DNA of 64,000 nt from Martinezella lusitana. Lineage in GTDB: Bacteria; Pseudomonadota; Alphaproteobacteria; Rhizobiales; Rhizobiaceae. The position numbers were made by a program, and so were the translations under genes. The notes under the pieces are model-generated. The model was not told the DNA's origin. It searched no databases and saw only the letters and a list, made by a program, of their open reading frames with translations. Within the stretch, counting starts at the first letter, position 1. Every line of letters starts with the position of its first letter. Location: contig NZ_FMAF01000014.1 of the NCBI RefSeq assembly GCF_900094565.1, forward strand, positions 87,237 through 151,236, in the 5' to 3' direction. This document shows, one piece after another, positions 1 through 8,448 of the stretch.

Positions 1-621
1 ATCAATCAGGGAACGGCCGGCAACGTGTCGGTGCGCAATCCCAAGGGGTTTCTGGTCACGCCGACTTCCCTGCCTTACGACATGATGCGGCCCAATGATC
101 TGGTCCAGATGTATTTCGACGGCAGCTACGAGGGTGAGCGCCGGCCATCATCCGAATGGCGCTTTCATCGCGACATTCTAGCTTCCCGCCAGGACATCGA
201 TTGCGTGCTGCATTGCCATTCGGTCTATGCGACCACGCTTGCGGTGCATCACAAGACCATTCCGAGCTTTCACTACATGACGGGCGTTGCCGGCGGCACG
301 ACGATCCGCTGCGCACGCTACGCCACTTTCGGCACCCAGGCGCTCTCGGATGCGGCGATCGAGGCCCTGCAGGACAGGCTTGCCTGCCTGCTCGGCCAGC
401 ATGGCCAGATATCGCTTGGCAAGACGCCCGCGGCTGCACTCGCCTTGGCGATAGAGGTCGAGACCCTGTCGCGCCTCTATGTTCAGGCGCTGACGCTCGG
501 CGAGCCGCCCATTCTTGATGACGAGGAAATGGCGCGCGTGATCCAGCAGATGAAGAATATGAGCTATGGGCAGGCGCCGGATCTGGATGGTGTCAACGAC
601 GTGGCAAGACGCAAGCAGTAA
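1..621 (+). CDS. Class II aldolase/adducin family protein (5' truncated)
   Basis: The frame is open from base 1 and its first residues (INQGTAGNVSVR) already lie inside the fold, so the true start is upstream of the window. Family members are Zn-dependent sugar(-phosphate) aldolases, epimerases or decarboxylases, such as L-fuculose-1-phosphate aldolase. Seen: the GTAGNVSVR substrate loop, SEWRFH with the probable catalytic Glu, HCHSVYATTLAVH supplying two Zn His ligands, and QHGQISLGKT supplying the third. The C-terminal helices end naturally at a TAA. An ArsR-type regulator starts 167 bases downstream on the same strand, but that spacing and its own promoter signals suggest a separate unit. 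The substrate cannot be told from sequence. Confidence 0.9.
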   Translation: MNQGTAGNVSVRNPKGFLVTPTSLPYDMMRPNDLVQMYFDGSYEGERRPSSEWRFHRDILASRQDIDCVLHCHSVYATTLAVHHKTIPSFHYMTGVAGGTTIRCARYATFGTQALSDAAIEALQDRLACLLGQHGQISLGKTPAAALALAIEVETLSRLYVQALTLGEPPILDDEEMARVIQQMKNMSYGQAPDLDGVNDVARRKQ

Positions 622-734
622 TTCGAAATCGCAAGGCAAATCTCGTCCAGCGTGTCCCGGTATATCGGCTGTCAATGGTGTCCTCATGCCGAGCGGGGAG
701 GCGCCTGCGATGATCTTACGTCGATATCTCTTGT

Positions 735-758
735 GAAATCAAAAATCCTGATATAAAT
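735..758. promoter_or_regulatory. Candidate operator of the ArsR-type regulator (site A)
   Basis: Interrupted inverted repeat ATCA-N7-TGAT (738-741 and 749-752), flanked by GAA on the left and ATA on the right, about 30 bases before the regulator start. The same element with the same N7 spacing recurs at 1719-1742 in front of the arabinofuranosidase gene. That recurrence is the reason for calling it an operator. Binding is inferred. Confidence 0.5.
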
Positions 759-788
759 GAAGCTTATTGATGGGGCATTCAGGATTCG

Positions 789-1715
789 ATGAAGCGCGGC
801 TTTCTGACAATTTATGCGGGTGAGAATGCCGCGGTTTTGCGGGCGCTTTCGGCGCCGGCGCGCGTCGACATGTTGAAGCTGCTCTGCGCCAAGGGCGCCA
901 TGAACGTCAACGAGATCGCCCGCGAGCTGGATCTGCCGCAGTCGACCGTCGCCACCGGCATCATGATCCTGGAGGAGGCCGGTCTTGTCGAAACCAAGGC
1001 GGCCAAGGCGCGCAAGGGTTACCAGAAGATCTGCACGGCGCTTTACGACGAAATCCTTGTGAGCTTCGAGGATACGGCCTTCAAGCATGATGAGGATGTG
1101 ATCGAGGTTGCCATGCCGATTGGCCTCTATACGAGCTGCGAGACGCATGCGCCCTGCGGCCTGTGCTCGACCGAAGGGGTGATCGGGCTTCTCGACGTTC
1201 CCGACTATTTCCTCGATCCGCAGCGTATGCAGGCCGGCCTTCTCTGGTTCGGTCGCGGCCACGTGGAATATAAATTCCCCAACAATGCCAAGATCTTGAA
1301 CAAGGCCGTCAATGCCATCGAATTCTCGATGGAGCTGTCGTCCGAAGTGCCGGGCACCAATCCCGACTGGCCATCCGACATCACGATCTGGGTCAACGGC
1401 GTTGCCGTTGGCACCTGGACGTCGCCGGGGGATTATGGCGACAAGCGCGGGGCCTTCACGCCGGGCTGGTGGAAGCTCGAAGGCTCGCAATACGGCAAGC
1501 TCAAGACCTGGCGAATTTCGAAGAAGGGCACCTTCATCGACGGCGTCGTCGCGTCCGACGTGACCGTCGACGACCTCGCCATCAGCCAGCATTCTTCAAT
1601 CCGTCTGAGGATCGGCATTGCCGAGGACGCGCGCCACACGGGTGGCGTCAACATTTTCGGTCGTGGTTTCGGCAATTATGGCCGAGATATTCTGATGCGC
1701 ATCGACCTGACGTGA
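789..1715 (+). CDS. ArsR-type winged-helix transcriptional regulator with large C-terminal ligand domain
   Basis: 308 residues. Residues 12-75 form an ArsR/MarR-like winged helix (LRALSAPARVDMLKLLC, then VNEIARELDLPQSTVATGIM as recognition segment). ArsR proteins are usually about 100 residues. The extra 230 residues look like a beta-rich ligand-binding domain (for example ITIWVNGVAVGTW and GGVNIFGRGFGNYGRDI). A CETHAPCGLC segment has three Cys in C-x5-C-x2-C spacing, which could be metal- or redox-sensitive. The start has an AGGA ribosome-binding site. It lies just upstream of a GH51 arabinofuranosidase and an oligosaccharide-type ABC importer, so it probably controls that locus in response to arabinoside. 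Repeated ATCA-N7-TGAT sites before its own gene and before the next suggest autoregulation and local control. Confidence 0.82.
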   Translation: MKRGFLTIYAGENAAVLRALSAPARVDMLKLLCAKGAMNVNEIARELDLPQSTVATGIMILEEAGLVETKAAKARKGYQKICTALYDEILVSFEDTAFKHDEDVIEVAMPIGLYTSCETHAPCGLCSTEGVIGLLDVPDYFLDPQRMQAGLLWFGRGHVEYKFPNNAKILNKAVNAIEFSMELSSEVPGTNPDWPSDITIWVNGVAVGTWTSPGDYGDKRGAFTPGWWKLEGSQYGKLKTWRISKKGTFIDGVVASDVTVDDLAISQHSSIRLRIGIAEDARHTGGVNIFGRGFGNYGRDILMRIDLT

Positions 1716-1718
1716 AAA

Positions 1719-1742
1719 GAAATCATATTTTCTGATATATAG
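1719..1742. promoter_or_regulatory. Candidate operator upstream of the arabinofuranosidase gene (site B)
   Basis: Same ATCA-N7-TGAT dyad as at 735-758 (half-sites 1722-1725 and 1733-1736), and again followed by ATA. It lies immediately after the stop codon of the regulator and about 200 bases before the GH51 start. Two copies with identical half-sites and spacing, in the two promoter regions of one locus, support a shared operator. Confidence 0.5.
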
Positions 1743-1766
1743 CGCGCAATCGGGCCGAATCTCGAA

Positions 1767-1817
1767 TTTGTCATATTTTTTATAGATAATTGTTTTATCA
1801 TCATATTTCTGCATTCG
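1767..1817. promoter_or_regulatory. Two weaker copies of the same AT-rich motif (sites C and D)
   Basis: TCATATTT occurs at 1771-1778 and again at 1801-1808, matching the left half of site B (TCATATTT at 1723-1730). The right half is degenerate in both. They sit in the unusually AT-rich 1716-1938 gap, so some resemblance is expected from composition alone. Possible auxiliary operators. Confidence 0.3.
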
Positions 1818-1938
1818 TAGACTGCGAATACACGATTATTTACGCGGAATGCTCCCTCAATGGCGTTGACGACCCTATAAAACTGTATCAAGATCAAGGT
1901 ATAAGAACGAGATATATGATACATAAGGGAGGATAGCC

Positions 1939-3447
1939 GTGAAGGCGGACGTGGTCATCCATCGCGATTTCCGAATTGCCGACATCGACGATCGACTTTA
2001 CAGCTCGTTTCTGGAGCATCTGGGCAGGGCGATCTACGGAGGCATCTATGAGCCCGGCCATCCGACCGCCGATGAGCACGGCTTTCGCCGAGATGTCATC
2101 GAACTGGTCCGCGAGCTGAATTCACCCTACTGCCGCTATCCCGGCGGCAATTTCGTCTCCGCCTATAATTGGGAAGACGGTGTCGGACCTCGTTCGGAGC
2201 GGCCGGTGCGCCTCGATCTTGCCTGGCGGACGCGCGAGAGCAACCAGATCGGCGTCAACGAATTCGTCGATTGGTGCAAGAAGGCCAATACGAAGCCGAT
2301 GCTCGCCGTCAATCTGGGGTCACGCGGGCTGGATGATGCTCGCAACTTCCTCGAATACTGCAATCATCCCGGCGGGACCTATTGGTCGGATCTGCGGCGC
2401 AAGCACGGTTGGGCTGATCCCCATGGAGTCAAACTGTGGTGCCTCGGTAACGAGATGGACGGCCCATGGCAGGTCGGCCATAAGTCTGCCTATGAATATG
2501 GCCGTCTGGCCGATGAAACGGCAAAAGCCATGCGCGGTTTCGACAAATCGCTGGAACTGGTCGTCTGCGGCTCGTCGAATTCCGACATGAAGACCTATCC
2601 CGATTGGGAAGCCCAGGTCCTGGAACAGTGCTACGACAGCGCCGACCATATCTCGCTTCACATGTATTTCGCCAACCGCGAGAAGAACACGCTCAACTAT
2701 CTCGCCAAGGCTGAAAAGCTTGACCGCTACATCGTCACCATCGGCGGCGTCATCGACTATATCAAGGCAAAGAAGCGCTCGAAGAAGACGATTGGCATCT
2801 CCTTCGACGAATGGAACGTCTGGTACCATTCCAACCAGCAGGACAAGGATATCCTGGCGCGCGACGAATGGCCGGATGCGCCGCACCTGCTTGAGGATGT
2901 CTATAATTTCGAGGATGTGCTGCAGGTCGGCGGCATCCTCAACACCTTCATTCGCCGCTCCGACCGCGTGCGCATCGCCTGTATCGCCCAACTCGTCAAC
3001 GTCATCGCGCCGATCATGACGGAGGATGGCGGCCCGGCATGGCGGCAGACCATTTATTATCCCCTTTATTTCGCCTCGAAATACGGTCGCGGTTATGCGC
3101 TGCGCCTGGTCGCCGACGGTCCGACCTACGACAGCGACGAGGCCGACGACGTGCCCTATCTCGATGTCTCCGCGGTTCACGACGTGGCGGCCAATATGGT
3201 CACGCTGTTCGCCGTCAACCGGCATCCGGACAGTGCACTCGACCTCGACACCCGGCTGGAGGGCTTTGCCGGCGCCCGCGTCGTCGAGCAACATGAGATG
3301 GTTCATGAGGACTTGGCGGCGGTCAACACGGCATCGCGGCCGAATGCGGTCGTTCCGACCAGCACCAGCGATGCGAAAGTCGAGGACGGCCGGCTTCGCG
3401 CCACATTGAAGCCGCTGTCCTACACGGTGATCCGGCTGTCGGTATGA
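1939..3447 (+). CDS. abfA: GH51 alpha-N-arabinofuranosidase
   Basis: 502 residues, normal for intracellular bacterial GH51 enzymes, which release terminal L-arabinofuranose from arabinan, arabinoxylan and their oligosaccharides by a retaining mechanism. Seen: RYPGGNFVSAYNWEDGVGP near residue 66, the acid/base Glu in CLGNEMDGPW (E172), the nucleophile in SFDEWNVWYH (E291), and a C-terminal beta-sandwich. No signal peptide, so it acts in the cytoplasm on imported oligosaccharides. The start is GTG, chosen because a strong AAGGGAGG lies 7 bases before it. The next gene is the binding protein of a family-5 ABC importer, which fits uptake of short arabino-oligosaccharides followed by internal cleavage. 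Confidence 0.95.
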   Translation: MKADVVIHRDFRIADIDDRLYSSFLEHLGRAIYGGIYEPGHPTADEHGFRRDVIELVRELNSPYCRYPGGNFVSAYNWEDGVGPRSERPVRLDLAWRTRESNQIGVNEFVDWCKKANTKPMLAVNLGSRGLDDARNFLEYCNHPGGTYWSDLRRKHGWADPHGVKLWCLGNEMDGPWQVGHKSAYEYGRLADETAKAMRGFDKSLELVVCGSSNSDMKTYPDWEAQVLEQCYDSADHISLHMYFANREKNTLNYLAKAEKLDRYIVTIGGVIDYIKAKKRSKKTIGISFDEWNVWYHSNQQDKDILARDEWPDAPHLLEDVYNFEDVLQVGGILNTFIRRSDRVRIACIAQLVNVIAPIMTEDGGPAWRQTIYYPLYFASKYGRGYALRLVADGPTYDSDEADDVPYLDVSAVHDVAANMVTLFAVNRHPDSALDLDTRLEGFAGARVVEQHEMVHEDLAAVNTASRPNAVVPTSTSDAKVEDGRLRATLKPLSYTVIRLSV

Positions 3448-3522
3448 CAGCTGGCGGCCGCAAGATCGCGAGGAGGCGGTCCCGGTCGGCCTAGGCAGCG
3501 TAAGGAGAAGAAAGTCGCGGTC

Positions 3523-3542
3523 CGCCCGGCAGTGTCCGGGCG
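3523..3542 (+). other. Small hairpin before the binding-protein gene
   Basis: CGCCCGG (3523-3529) pairs with CCGGGCG (3536-3542) around a 6-base loop, about 30 bases before the next start. No T-run follows. It could stabilise the downstream mRNA or separate abfA from the transporter transcript. Confidence 0.4.
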
Positions 3543-3574
3543 CAACGCGCAATCGATAACAACGGGAGGAGATC

Positions 3575-5476
3575 ATGCAACAGTGGAAGAAGCTTGCTTT
3601 CGGCGTCGCACTGGCCACGTTCGGCCTCATCGCGGCAGCCAAGGCTCAGGATTATACCGCCTTGCCTCGCAAGGAGACGCTGATCGTCGAAAATCCGGAG
3701 GGAACGGTCAAGAATCCCGGTTGGTTCAACGTCTGGGTCAATGGCGGCGGCGGCGTTTCGACCGGCCTGCAGCAGTTGACCATGGACACGCTCTGGTACA
3801 TCGACCCCGAGAAGGGGTTGGGCGGCTCGGCGTGGGACAATTCGCTCGCCGCCGACAAGCCGCAATATAATGACGACTTCACCCAGATGACGGTGAAGCT
3901 GCGCAAGGGCCTGTACTGGAGCGACGGCGTCGAGTTCACAGCCGACGATGTCGTCTACACCGTCAAGACGCAGATGGACCATCCGGGCATGAACTGGAGC
4001 GCGGCTTTCTCGGTGCAGGTCGCAAGCGTTGAGGCGCCGGATCCCTATACCGTCGTCTTCAAGCTGAAGAAGCCGAACTCGCGCTTCCACGCCATTTTCA
4101 CAGTGCGCTGGAACGGCGCCTGGATCATGCCGAAGCATGTCTTCGAAAAGGTTGCCGATCCGGTTCGCTATGATTTCGCCAATCCGGTCTCGCTTGGCGC
4201 CTACAAGCTGAAAACCTATGATCCGCAGGGCAAATGGTATACCTGGGAAAAGCGCGACGACTGGCAGCGCACCTCGCTTGCCCGCTTCGGCGAACCCGCT
4301 CCGAAATACGTCACCTATGTTGATCCCGGCCCGCCGGATAAGCGCACCATCGCTCAGCTCGAGCATAATCTCGATATCATTCACGACAACACGCCGGAGG
4401 GCATGTTCACGCTGAAGGAAAAATCGAAGACGGTCGACAGCTGGTTCCCCGGTTTTCCCTTCGCGCATCCCGATCCGACCTTGCCGGCCGTGATCTTCAA
4501 CAATCAGGATCCGTTGTTCCAGAATGCCGATGTACGCTGGGCGCTTGCCTTGCTCATCGATATCAAGGCTGTGGATATGGCGAGCTATCGTGGCACCGCG
4601 ACGCTCTCCGCCCTCGGCGTCCCGCCAACGGCGATTGCCATGACGGACTATCAGGCGCCGCTGCAGGATTGGTTGAAGAGTTTCGAGATCGATACTGGCA
4701 AGCGCAAGATCAAGCCCTATGATCCGACGATCGGCCAGCAGATCGCCGATATGCTGCGCAAGCAGCCGAAATATAAGGATCAGATCCCGACCGATCCGGC
4801 CGCCATCAGCGCCGCCTTCGGCTATGGCTGGTGGAAGCCCGATCCGCAGGCTGCCGCCGAACTGCTGGAAAAGGCCGGCTTCAAGAAGGTCGGCGGCAAG
4901 TGGATGACGCCGGATGGACAACCCTTCAAGATCCGCTTGACGGTCGAAGGTGATACGCGCTCTGTCTTCACCCGAGCTGGCACGTTGATCGCCCAGCAAT
5001 GGGCGGCTTTCGGCATCGACGCCAAGGCAGTTCCGACCGTCAATCTCTGGCAGGTCGCGCTCCAGCCAGGCGATTTTCAGGTGGCTATCGCCTGGAGCGT
5101 GGAGACCTGGGGCGGCGATCCCGATCTGTCCTTCTTCCTCGACAGCTGGCATTCGGAATTCGTTGCCAAGAAGGGTGAAAACCAGGCGCCGCGCAATTGG
5201 CAGCGCTGGTCCAATCCGGAACTCGACAAGATCATCGAGAACGTTCGCCGCGTCAGTGCCGATGATCCGAAGGGCGTCGAACTCGGCAAGGACTATCTGA
5301 AGCTCGTTGCCCGGGAAATGCCGACCATCCCGTTGATGTCCTATAACGTCTTCACCTCGATGGATACGACCTACTGGAAGGGCTATCCGACCATATCGGA
5401 CCCCTACACCGACCCCGTTCCCAACTGGGCTAACTCCCGGTTGATGATGGTCAAGCTGAAGCCGGCTCAGCCGTAG
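3575..5476 (+). CDS. ABC transporter substrate-binding protein, family 5 (oligopeptide/oligosaccharide type)
   Basis: 633 residues. A Sec signal peptide (MQQWKKLAFGVALATFGLIAAAKAQ, split here as Lys-rich start, hydrophobic core, AKAQ cleavage site near residue 25) precedes a long SBP_bac_5 fold. Family features include MTVKLRKGLYWSDGVEFTADD and the C-terminal LMSYNVFTSMDTTYWKGYP. Family 5 proteins bind peptides, nickel or, often in rhizobia, oligosaccharides. The neighbouring GH51 gene argues for arabinose-containing oligosaccharides. The start has a good GGGAGGAG site. A strong hairpin follows the stop codon, so this gene may be expressed more than the permeases. Confidence 0.93.
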   Translation: MQQWKKLAFGVALATFGLIAAAKAQDYTALPRKETLIVENPEGTVKNPGWFNVWVNGGGGVSTGLQQLTMDTLWYIDPEKGLGGSAWDNSLAADKPQYNDDFTQMTVKLRKGLYWSDGVEFTADDVVYTVKTQMDHPGMNWSAAFSVQVASVEAPDPYTVVFKLKKPNSRFHAIFTVRWNGAWIMPKHVFEKVADPVRYDFANPVSLGAYKLKTYDPQGKWYTWEKRDDWQRTSLARFGEPAPKYVTYVDPGPPDKRTIAQLEHNLDIIHDNTPEGMFTLKEKSKTVDSWFPGFPFAHPDPTLPAVIFNNQDPLFQNADVRWALALLIDIKAVDMASYRGTATLSALGVPPTAIAMTDYQAPLQDWLKSFEIDTGKRKIKPYDPTIGQQIADMLRKQPKYKDQIPTDPAAISAAFGYGWWKPDPQAAAELLEKAGFKKVGGKWMTPDGQPFKIRLTVEGDTRSVFTRAGTLIAQQWAAFGIDAKAVPTVNLWQVALQPGDFQVAIAWSVETWGGDPDLSFFLDSWHSEFVAKKGENQAPRNWQRWSNPELDKIIENVRRVSADDPKGVELGKDYLKLVAREMPTIPLMSYNVFTSMDTTYWKGYPTISDPYTDPVPNWANSRLMMVKLKPAQP

Positions 5477-5517
5477 ATCTCCCAACCCTGATGCGGCAGC
5501 CGCCGCGTCAGGCACCT

Positions 5518-5550
5518 TTCGCCGGACACTAGGCACGTCCGGCGAATCTT
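5518..5550 (+). terminator. Intercistronic hairpin after the binding-protein gene
   Basis: TTCGCCGGAC (5518-5527) and GTCCGGCGAA (5537-5546) form a perfect 10-bp stem with a 9-base loop, followed by TCTTTTC. It lies between the binding-protein and first permease genes of one operon. It therefore more likely acts as a partial terminator or 3' mRNA stabiliser, giving excess binding protein, than as an operon end. Confidence 0.65.
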
Positions 5551-5593
5551 TTCAGTAAAAGATGAAGCGCAAGCAGCAAGGAAGACGGCCGGC

Positions 5594-6598
5594 ATGACGT
5601 CCTATCCAGTTTTCGTATTGAAGCGATTTGGTCAGTTCCTGCTCGTTGTCTTCCTTGGCATTTCCGCGACCTTCTTCATCACCCATATGACGCCGATCGA
5701 TCCCGTCGAGGAAAGCATCGGCGCTATACAGCAGATGGGGCAGTCCGATCCCCGTGCCGTTGACTTGATGCGCCAGTCGCTTCGCGAACTCTATGGGCTC
5801 GAAGGCTCCGTCTGGCAGCAATATCTTCACTTCTGGGGCCGCCTTGCCACGGGTGATCTCGGGCCGTCGCTATCGGCATTTCCAACGCCCGTTTCCACCA
5901 TCATCGCAAGAGCACTGCCCTGGACAATCGGCCTGATGACCGTCTCGGTGATCATCACCTTTATCCTCGGCAACATGATCGGTGCGCTTGCGGGCTACTA
6001 CCGCAAGAGCATGGTGCTGAAGGCCGTCAGTCTCGTCTTCATCGCCATGCAGCCGATACCTTATTATATCCTCGCCTTCGTGCTTATCATCCTCTTCGGC
6101 TATCTCTGGCCGATCCTGCCGATCAATGGCGGCTATGAGATGAACACCGATCTGCGGCTGTCCTTTTCGCTGGTGCTCGACATTCTGCGCCACTCGATCC
6201 TGCCGGCGCTGTCGCTGATCCTCGTCGGGACTGGCAGCTGGCTCATTGGCATGCGGGCGCTCGTCTCCAATATCATCACCGAGGACTATGTCGTCTTCGC
6301 CGAACTCGGCGGCGTGCCGAAGCGCAAAATCCTGCGCTCCTACATCGCCCGCAATGCCATGGTGCCGCAGTTTACCGGCCTTGCCATGTCGCTCGGAGCG
6401 GTCTTCAACGGCACCGTCATCACCGAAATCGTCTTCGGCTATCCGGGCATCGGCAATCTGCTGATCTCGGCCGTGCATGCCGGGGACTACAGTCTCGTCC
6501 TGGGGCTTAGTGCGCTGTCGATCGTCGGCGTCGCTGCCGCAGTCTTCATCATCGACATATTGGGTCCGCTGATCGACCCACGCATTAAGGTGGAGTAG
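5594..6598 (+). CDS. ABC transporter permease, DppB/OppB type
   Basis: 334 residues. About six membrane segments, starting with the N-terminal LLVVFLGISATFFITHM of this family, whose members span the membrane as a heterodimer with a DppC-type partner. The cytoplasmic coupling (EAA) loop is visible near VFAELGGVPKRKILRSYIARNAM. The AAGGAAG ribosome-binding site supports the ATG chosen. The second permease starts 4 bases after its stop, so the two are translationally linked. Substrate assignment rests on the binding protein and the GH51 neighbour. Confidence 0.93.
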   Translation: MTSYPVFVLKRFGQFLLVVFLGISATFFITHMTPIDPVEESIGAIQQMGQSDPRAVDLMRQSLRELYGLEGSVWQQYLHFWGRLATGDLGPSLSAFPTPVSTIIARALPWTIGLMTVSVIITFILGNMIGALAGYYRKSMVLKAVSLVFIAMQPIPYYILAFVLIILFGYLWPILPINGGYEMNTDLRLSFSLVLDILRHSILPALSLILVGTGSWLIGMRALVSNIITEDYVVFAELGGVPKRKILRSYIARNAMVPQFTGLAMSLGAVFNGTVITEIVFGYPGIGNLLISAVHAGDYSLVLGLSALSIVGVAAAVFIIDILGPLIDPRIKVE

Positions 6599-6602
6599 GG
6601 CC

Positions 6603-7460
6603 ATGCTGACGATCGTTCGCGACCTTGCCCGCCAGAATACCGAATTCCTTTCCGGCCTCCTGCTGCTTGCCATCATTGTCGGGCTGGTGATCCTGTCCTA
6701 CTTCTCGCCCTACGGTCCTTCAGATATCTATGTGTTGCCGCCCGACATGCCGCCCGACGGGCAATATTGGCTGGGCACGACCTCGCGCGGCCAGGACGTC
6801 TTCTGGCAGCTCACGACGGCGCTCCGCAATACGCTCTATTTCGGTATTGGCGTTGCGTTCCTGTCGCGCATCATCTCGCTGGTGGTGGGACTGGTGGCGG
6901 GCTATGCCGGCGGCATCGTCGATCGGGTGCTGATGGCGATCAATGACAGCATCATGGTCATTCCGCAGTTCCCGGTGCTGATCCTGTTCTATTTCGTGCT
7001 GAAGGACGGAATGACGTGGACGGTGCTCATCATCGTCATGGCTTCGCTCGGCTGGTCCTATGACGCGCGCCTGATCCGCTCGGTGGCGATCAGCCTGAAG
7101 ACGCGCCCCTTTACCACGCAGAGCGTCTATTCCGGCATGAGCATGTCCAAGATCCTTGTCCAGGAGCATCTGCCCTATGTGCTGCCGATCGTCTTCGCCA
7201 CGACCATGAACAACATGATCTGGTCGATCGGCATGGAGATCACGCTCTCGGTGCTCGGCTTCACCGATATCGAGACACCGACCATGGGCATGATGATCTA
7301 TTGGGCCAACGCCCATTCGGCGCTGATCGCCGGAACCTGGTGGTGGGTCGCAGCACCCGTCGCCGCCATCATCGTGCTTTTCATGGCGCTCTTCCTGCTG
7401 TCGATGTCGATGAACGAATACAATGATCCGCGCAGTCGCTTGAACCGGATGGGGGGCTAG
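6603..7460 (+). CDS. ABC transporter permease, DppC/OppC type
   Basis: 285 residues. Typical DppC layout: one N-terminal membrane segment (FLSGLLLLAIIVGLVILSYF), the periplasmic motif YWLGTTSRGQDVFWQL (family LGTDxxGRD), then about five more segments. A cytoplasmic coupling region lies near FTTQSVYSGMSMSKILVQEHL. It pairs with the preceding permease to form the channel. The gene is followed after 2 bases by the first ATPase gene, continuing a compact operon. Confidence 0.93.
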   Translation: MLTIVRDLARQNTEFLSGLLLLAIIVGLVILSYFSPYGPSDIYVLPPDMPPDGQYWLGTTSRGQDVFWQLTTALRNTLYFGIGVAFLSRIISLVVGLVAGYAGGIVDRVLMAINDSIMVIPQFPVLILFYFVLKDGMTWTVLIIVMASLGWSYDARLIRSVAISLKTRPFTTQSVYSGMSMSKILVQEHLPYVLPIVFATTMNNMIWSIGMEITLSVLGFTDIETPTMGMMIYWANAHSALIAGTWWWVAAPVAAIIVLFMALFLLSMSMNEYNDPRSRLNRMGG

Positions 7461-7462
7461 GA

Positions 7463-8446
7463 ATGGAGCCTGTGGTCGAGGTCAACAACCTCAAGGCATA
7501 TTACCGGGCCTTCCTCTATGGTGTCGATCGTGAAGTGCGCGCTGTCGATGATGTCAGCCTGAGGATCGGTCGCGGCGAGATTTATGGCGTCGCCGGCGAA
7601 TCCAGCAGCGGCAAGACGACATTGATCAAGACGATTGCCGGCGCCATCCGTCCACCGCTTCGGGTGGTTTCCGGTTCGGTGAAATTTCACTTCAATAGCG
7701 GCACGCAGGATATCTACGCCATGGCGCCGGAGCAGCGGGCGGCGCTTCGGTGGCGGCATCTGTCCTATATCATGCAGGGCTCGATGAACGTGCTCAATCC
7801 CGTCCGGCGTATCCGCCATTCGTTCACGGATTTTGCCTTTCGCCACATGAAAGTCGATCGCGGTGCCTTCTTTGATCGGGTCGGCGCTCATCTGCAGCGC
7901 CTGAAACTCGATGCCGATCTCCTGAATGCCTATCCGCATGAATTGTCCGGCGGCATGCGCCAGCGCATGACGATTGCGCTCGCCACCATCCTGACGCCGG
8001 AATTCATCATCGCCGACGAGCCGACGACCGCGCTCGACGTCATCGTGCAGCGCGATGTCCTGCAGATGATCCGGGAGATACAGCGCGAGATGGGGTCCTC
8101 CTTCCTGTTCGTTACCCATGACATGGGGGTGCATGCTGCCGTCTCCGACCGCATCGGCATCGTCTATGCCGGCCGGCTGGTCGAGGAGGCGCCGACGCGC
8201 AAGCTCTTTCATCTGCCGCTGCATCCCTATACGCAGCATCTGGTGGCGAGCCTGCCGCGCATCGGCGATCTCTCCACCCGTCCCTCGCTCGAGGGCAGAC
8301 CGCCCAATCTCGCCATGCCGCCGGAAGGGTGCCGTTTTCATCCGCGGTGTCCCAAGCGCATGGATATCTGCAGCCGCGAAGCGCCGCCGATGGTGAACGT
8401 CGAGCCGGATCGTCGCGTCGCCTGTTTCGCCGTGACAGGAGCATAG
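7463..8446 (+). CDS. ABC transporter ATP-binding protein, DppD/OppD type
   Basis: 327 residues. Walker A is GESSSGKTT (Ser where most relatives have Gly at the fourth position), signature LSGGMRQRM, Walker B FIIADEPTTALD, switch His in FVTHDMGVHAA. The C-terminal Cys-containing OppD/DppD extension is present (GCRFHPRCPKRMDIC), which in several family members binds an iron-sulfur cluster. It powers the importer with the next ATPase as the second half. Confidence 0.93.
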   Translation: MEPVVEVNNLKAYYRAFLYGVDREVRAVDDVSLRIGRGEIYGVAGESSSGKTTLIKTIAGAIRPPLRVVSGSVKFHFNSGTQDIYAMAPEQRAALRWRHLSYIMQGSMNVLNPVRRIRHSFTDFAFRHMKVDRGAFFDRVGAHLQRLKLDADLLNAYPHELSGGMRQRMTIALATILTPEFIIADEPTTALDVIVQRDVLQMIREIQREMGSSFLFVTHDMGVHAAVSDRIGIVYAGRLVEEAPTRKLFHLPLHPYTQHLVASLPRIGDLSTRPSLEGRPPNLAMPPEGCRFHPRCPKRMDICSREAPPMVNVEPDRRVACFAVTGA

Positions 8447-8448
8447 AT

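Noticed and set aside
3491..5536. Long minus-strand open frame (681 codons) opposite the family-5 binding-protein gene
   Set aside because: It is the antisense shadow of a well-supported gene in a GC-rich genome. Its translation is low-complexity, without domains or a start signal.
8329..8448. Upstream ATG for the second ATPase of the arabinoside importer
   Set aside because: It would overlap 118 bases of the preceding gene and add an unconserved Arg-rich tail. The TTG at 8449 has a good site and starts at the family N-terminus.
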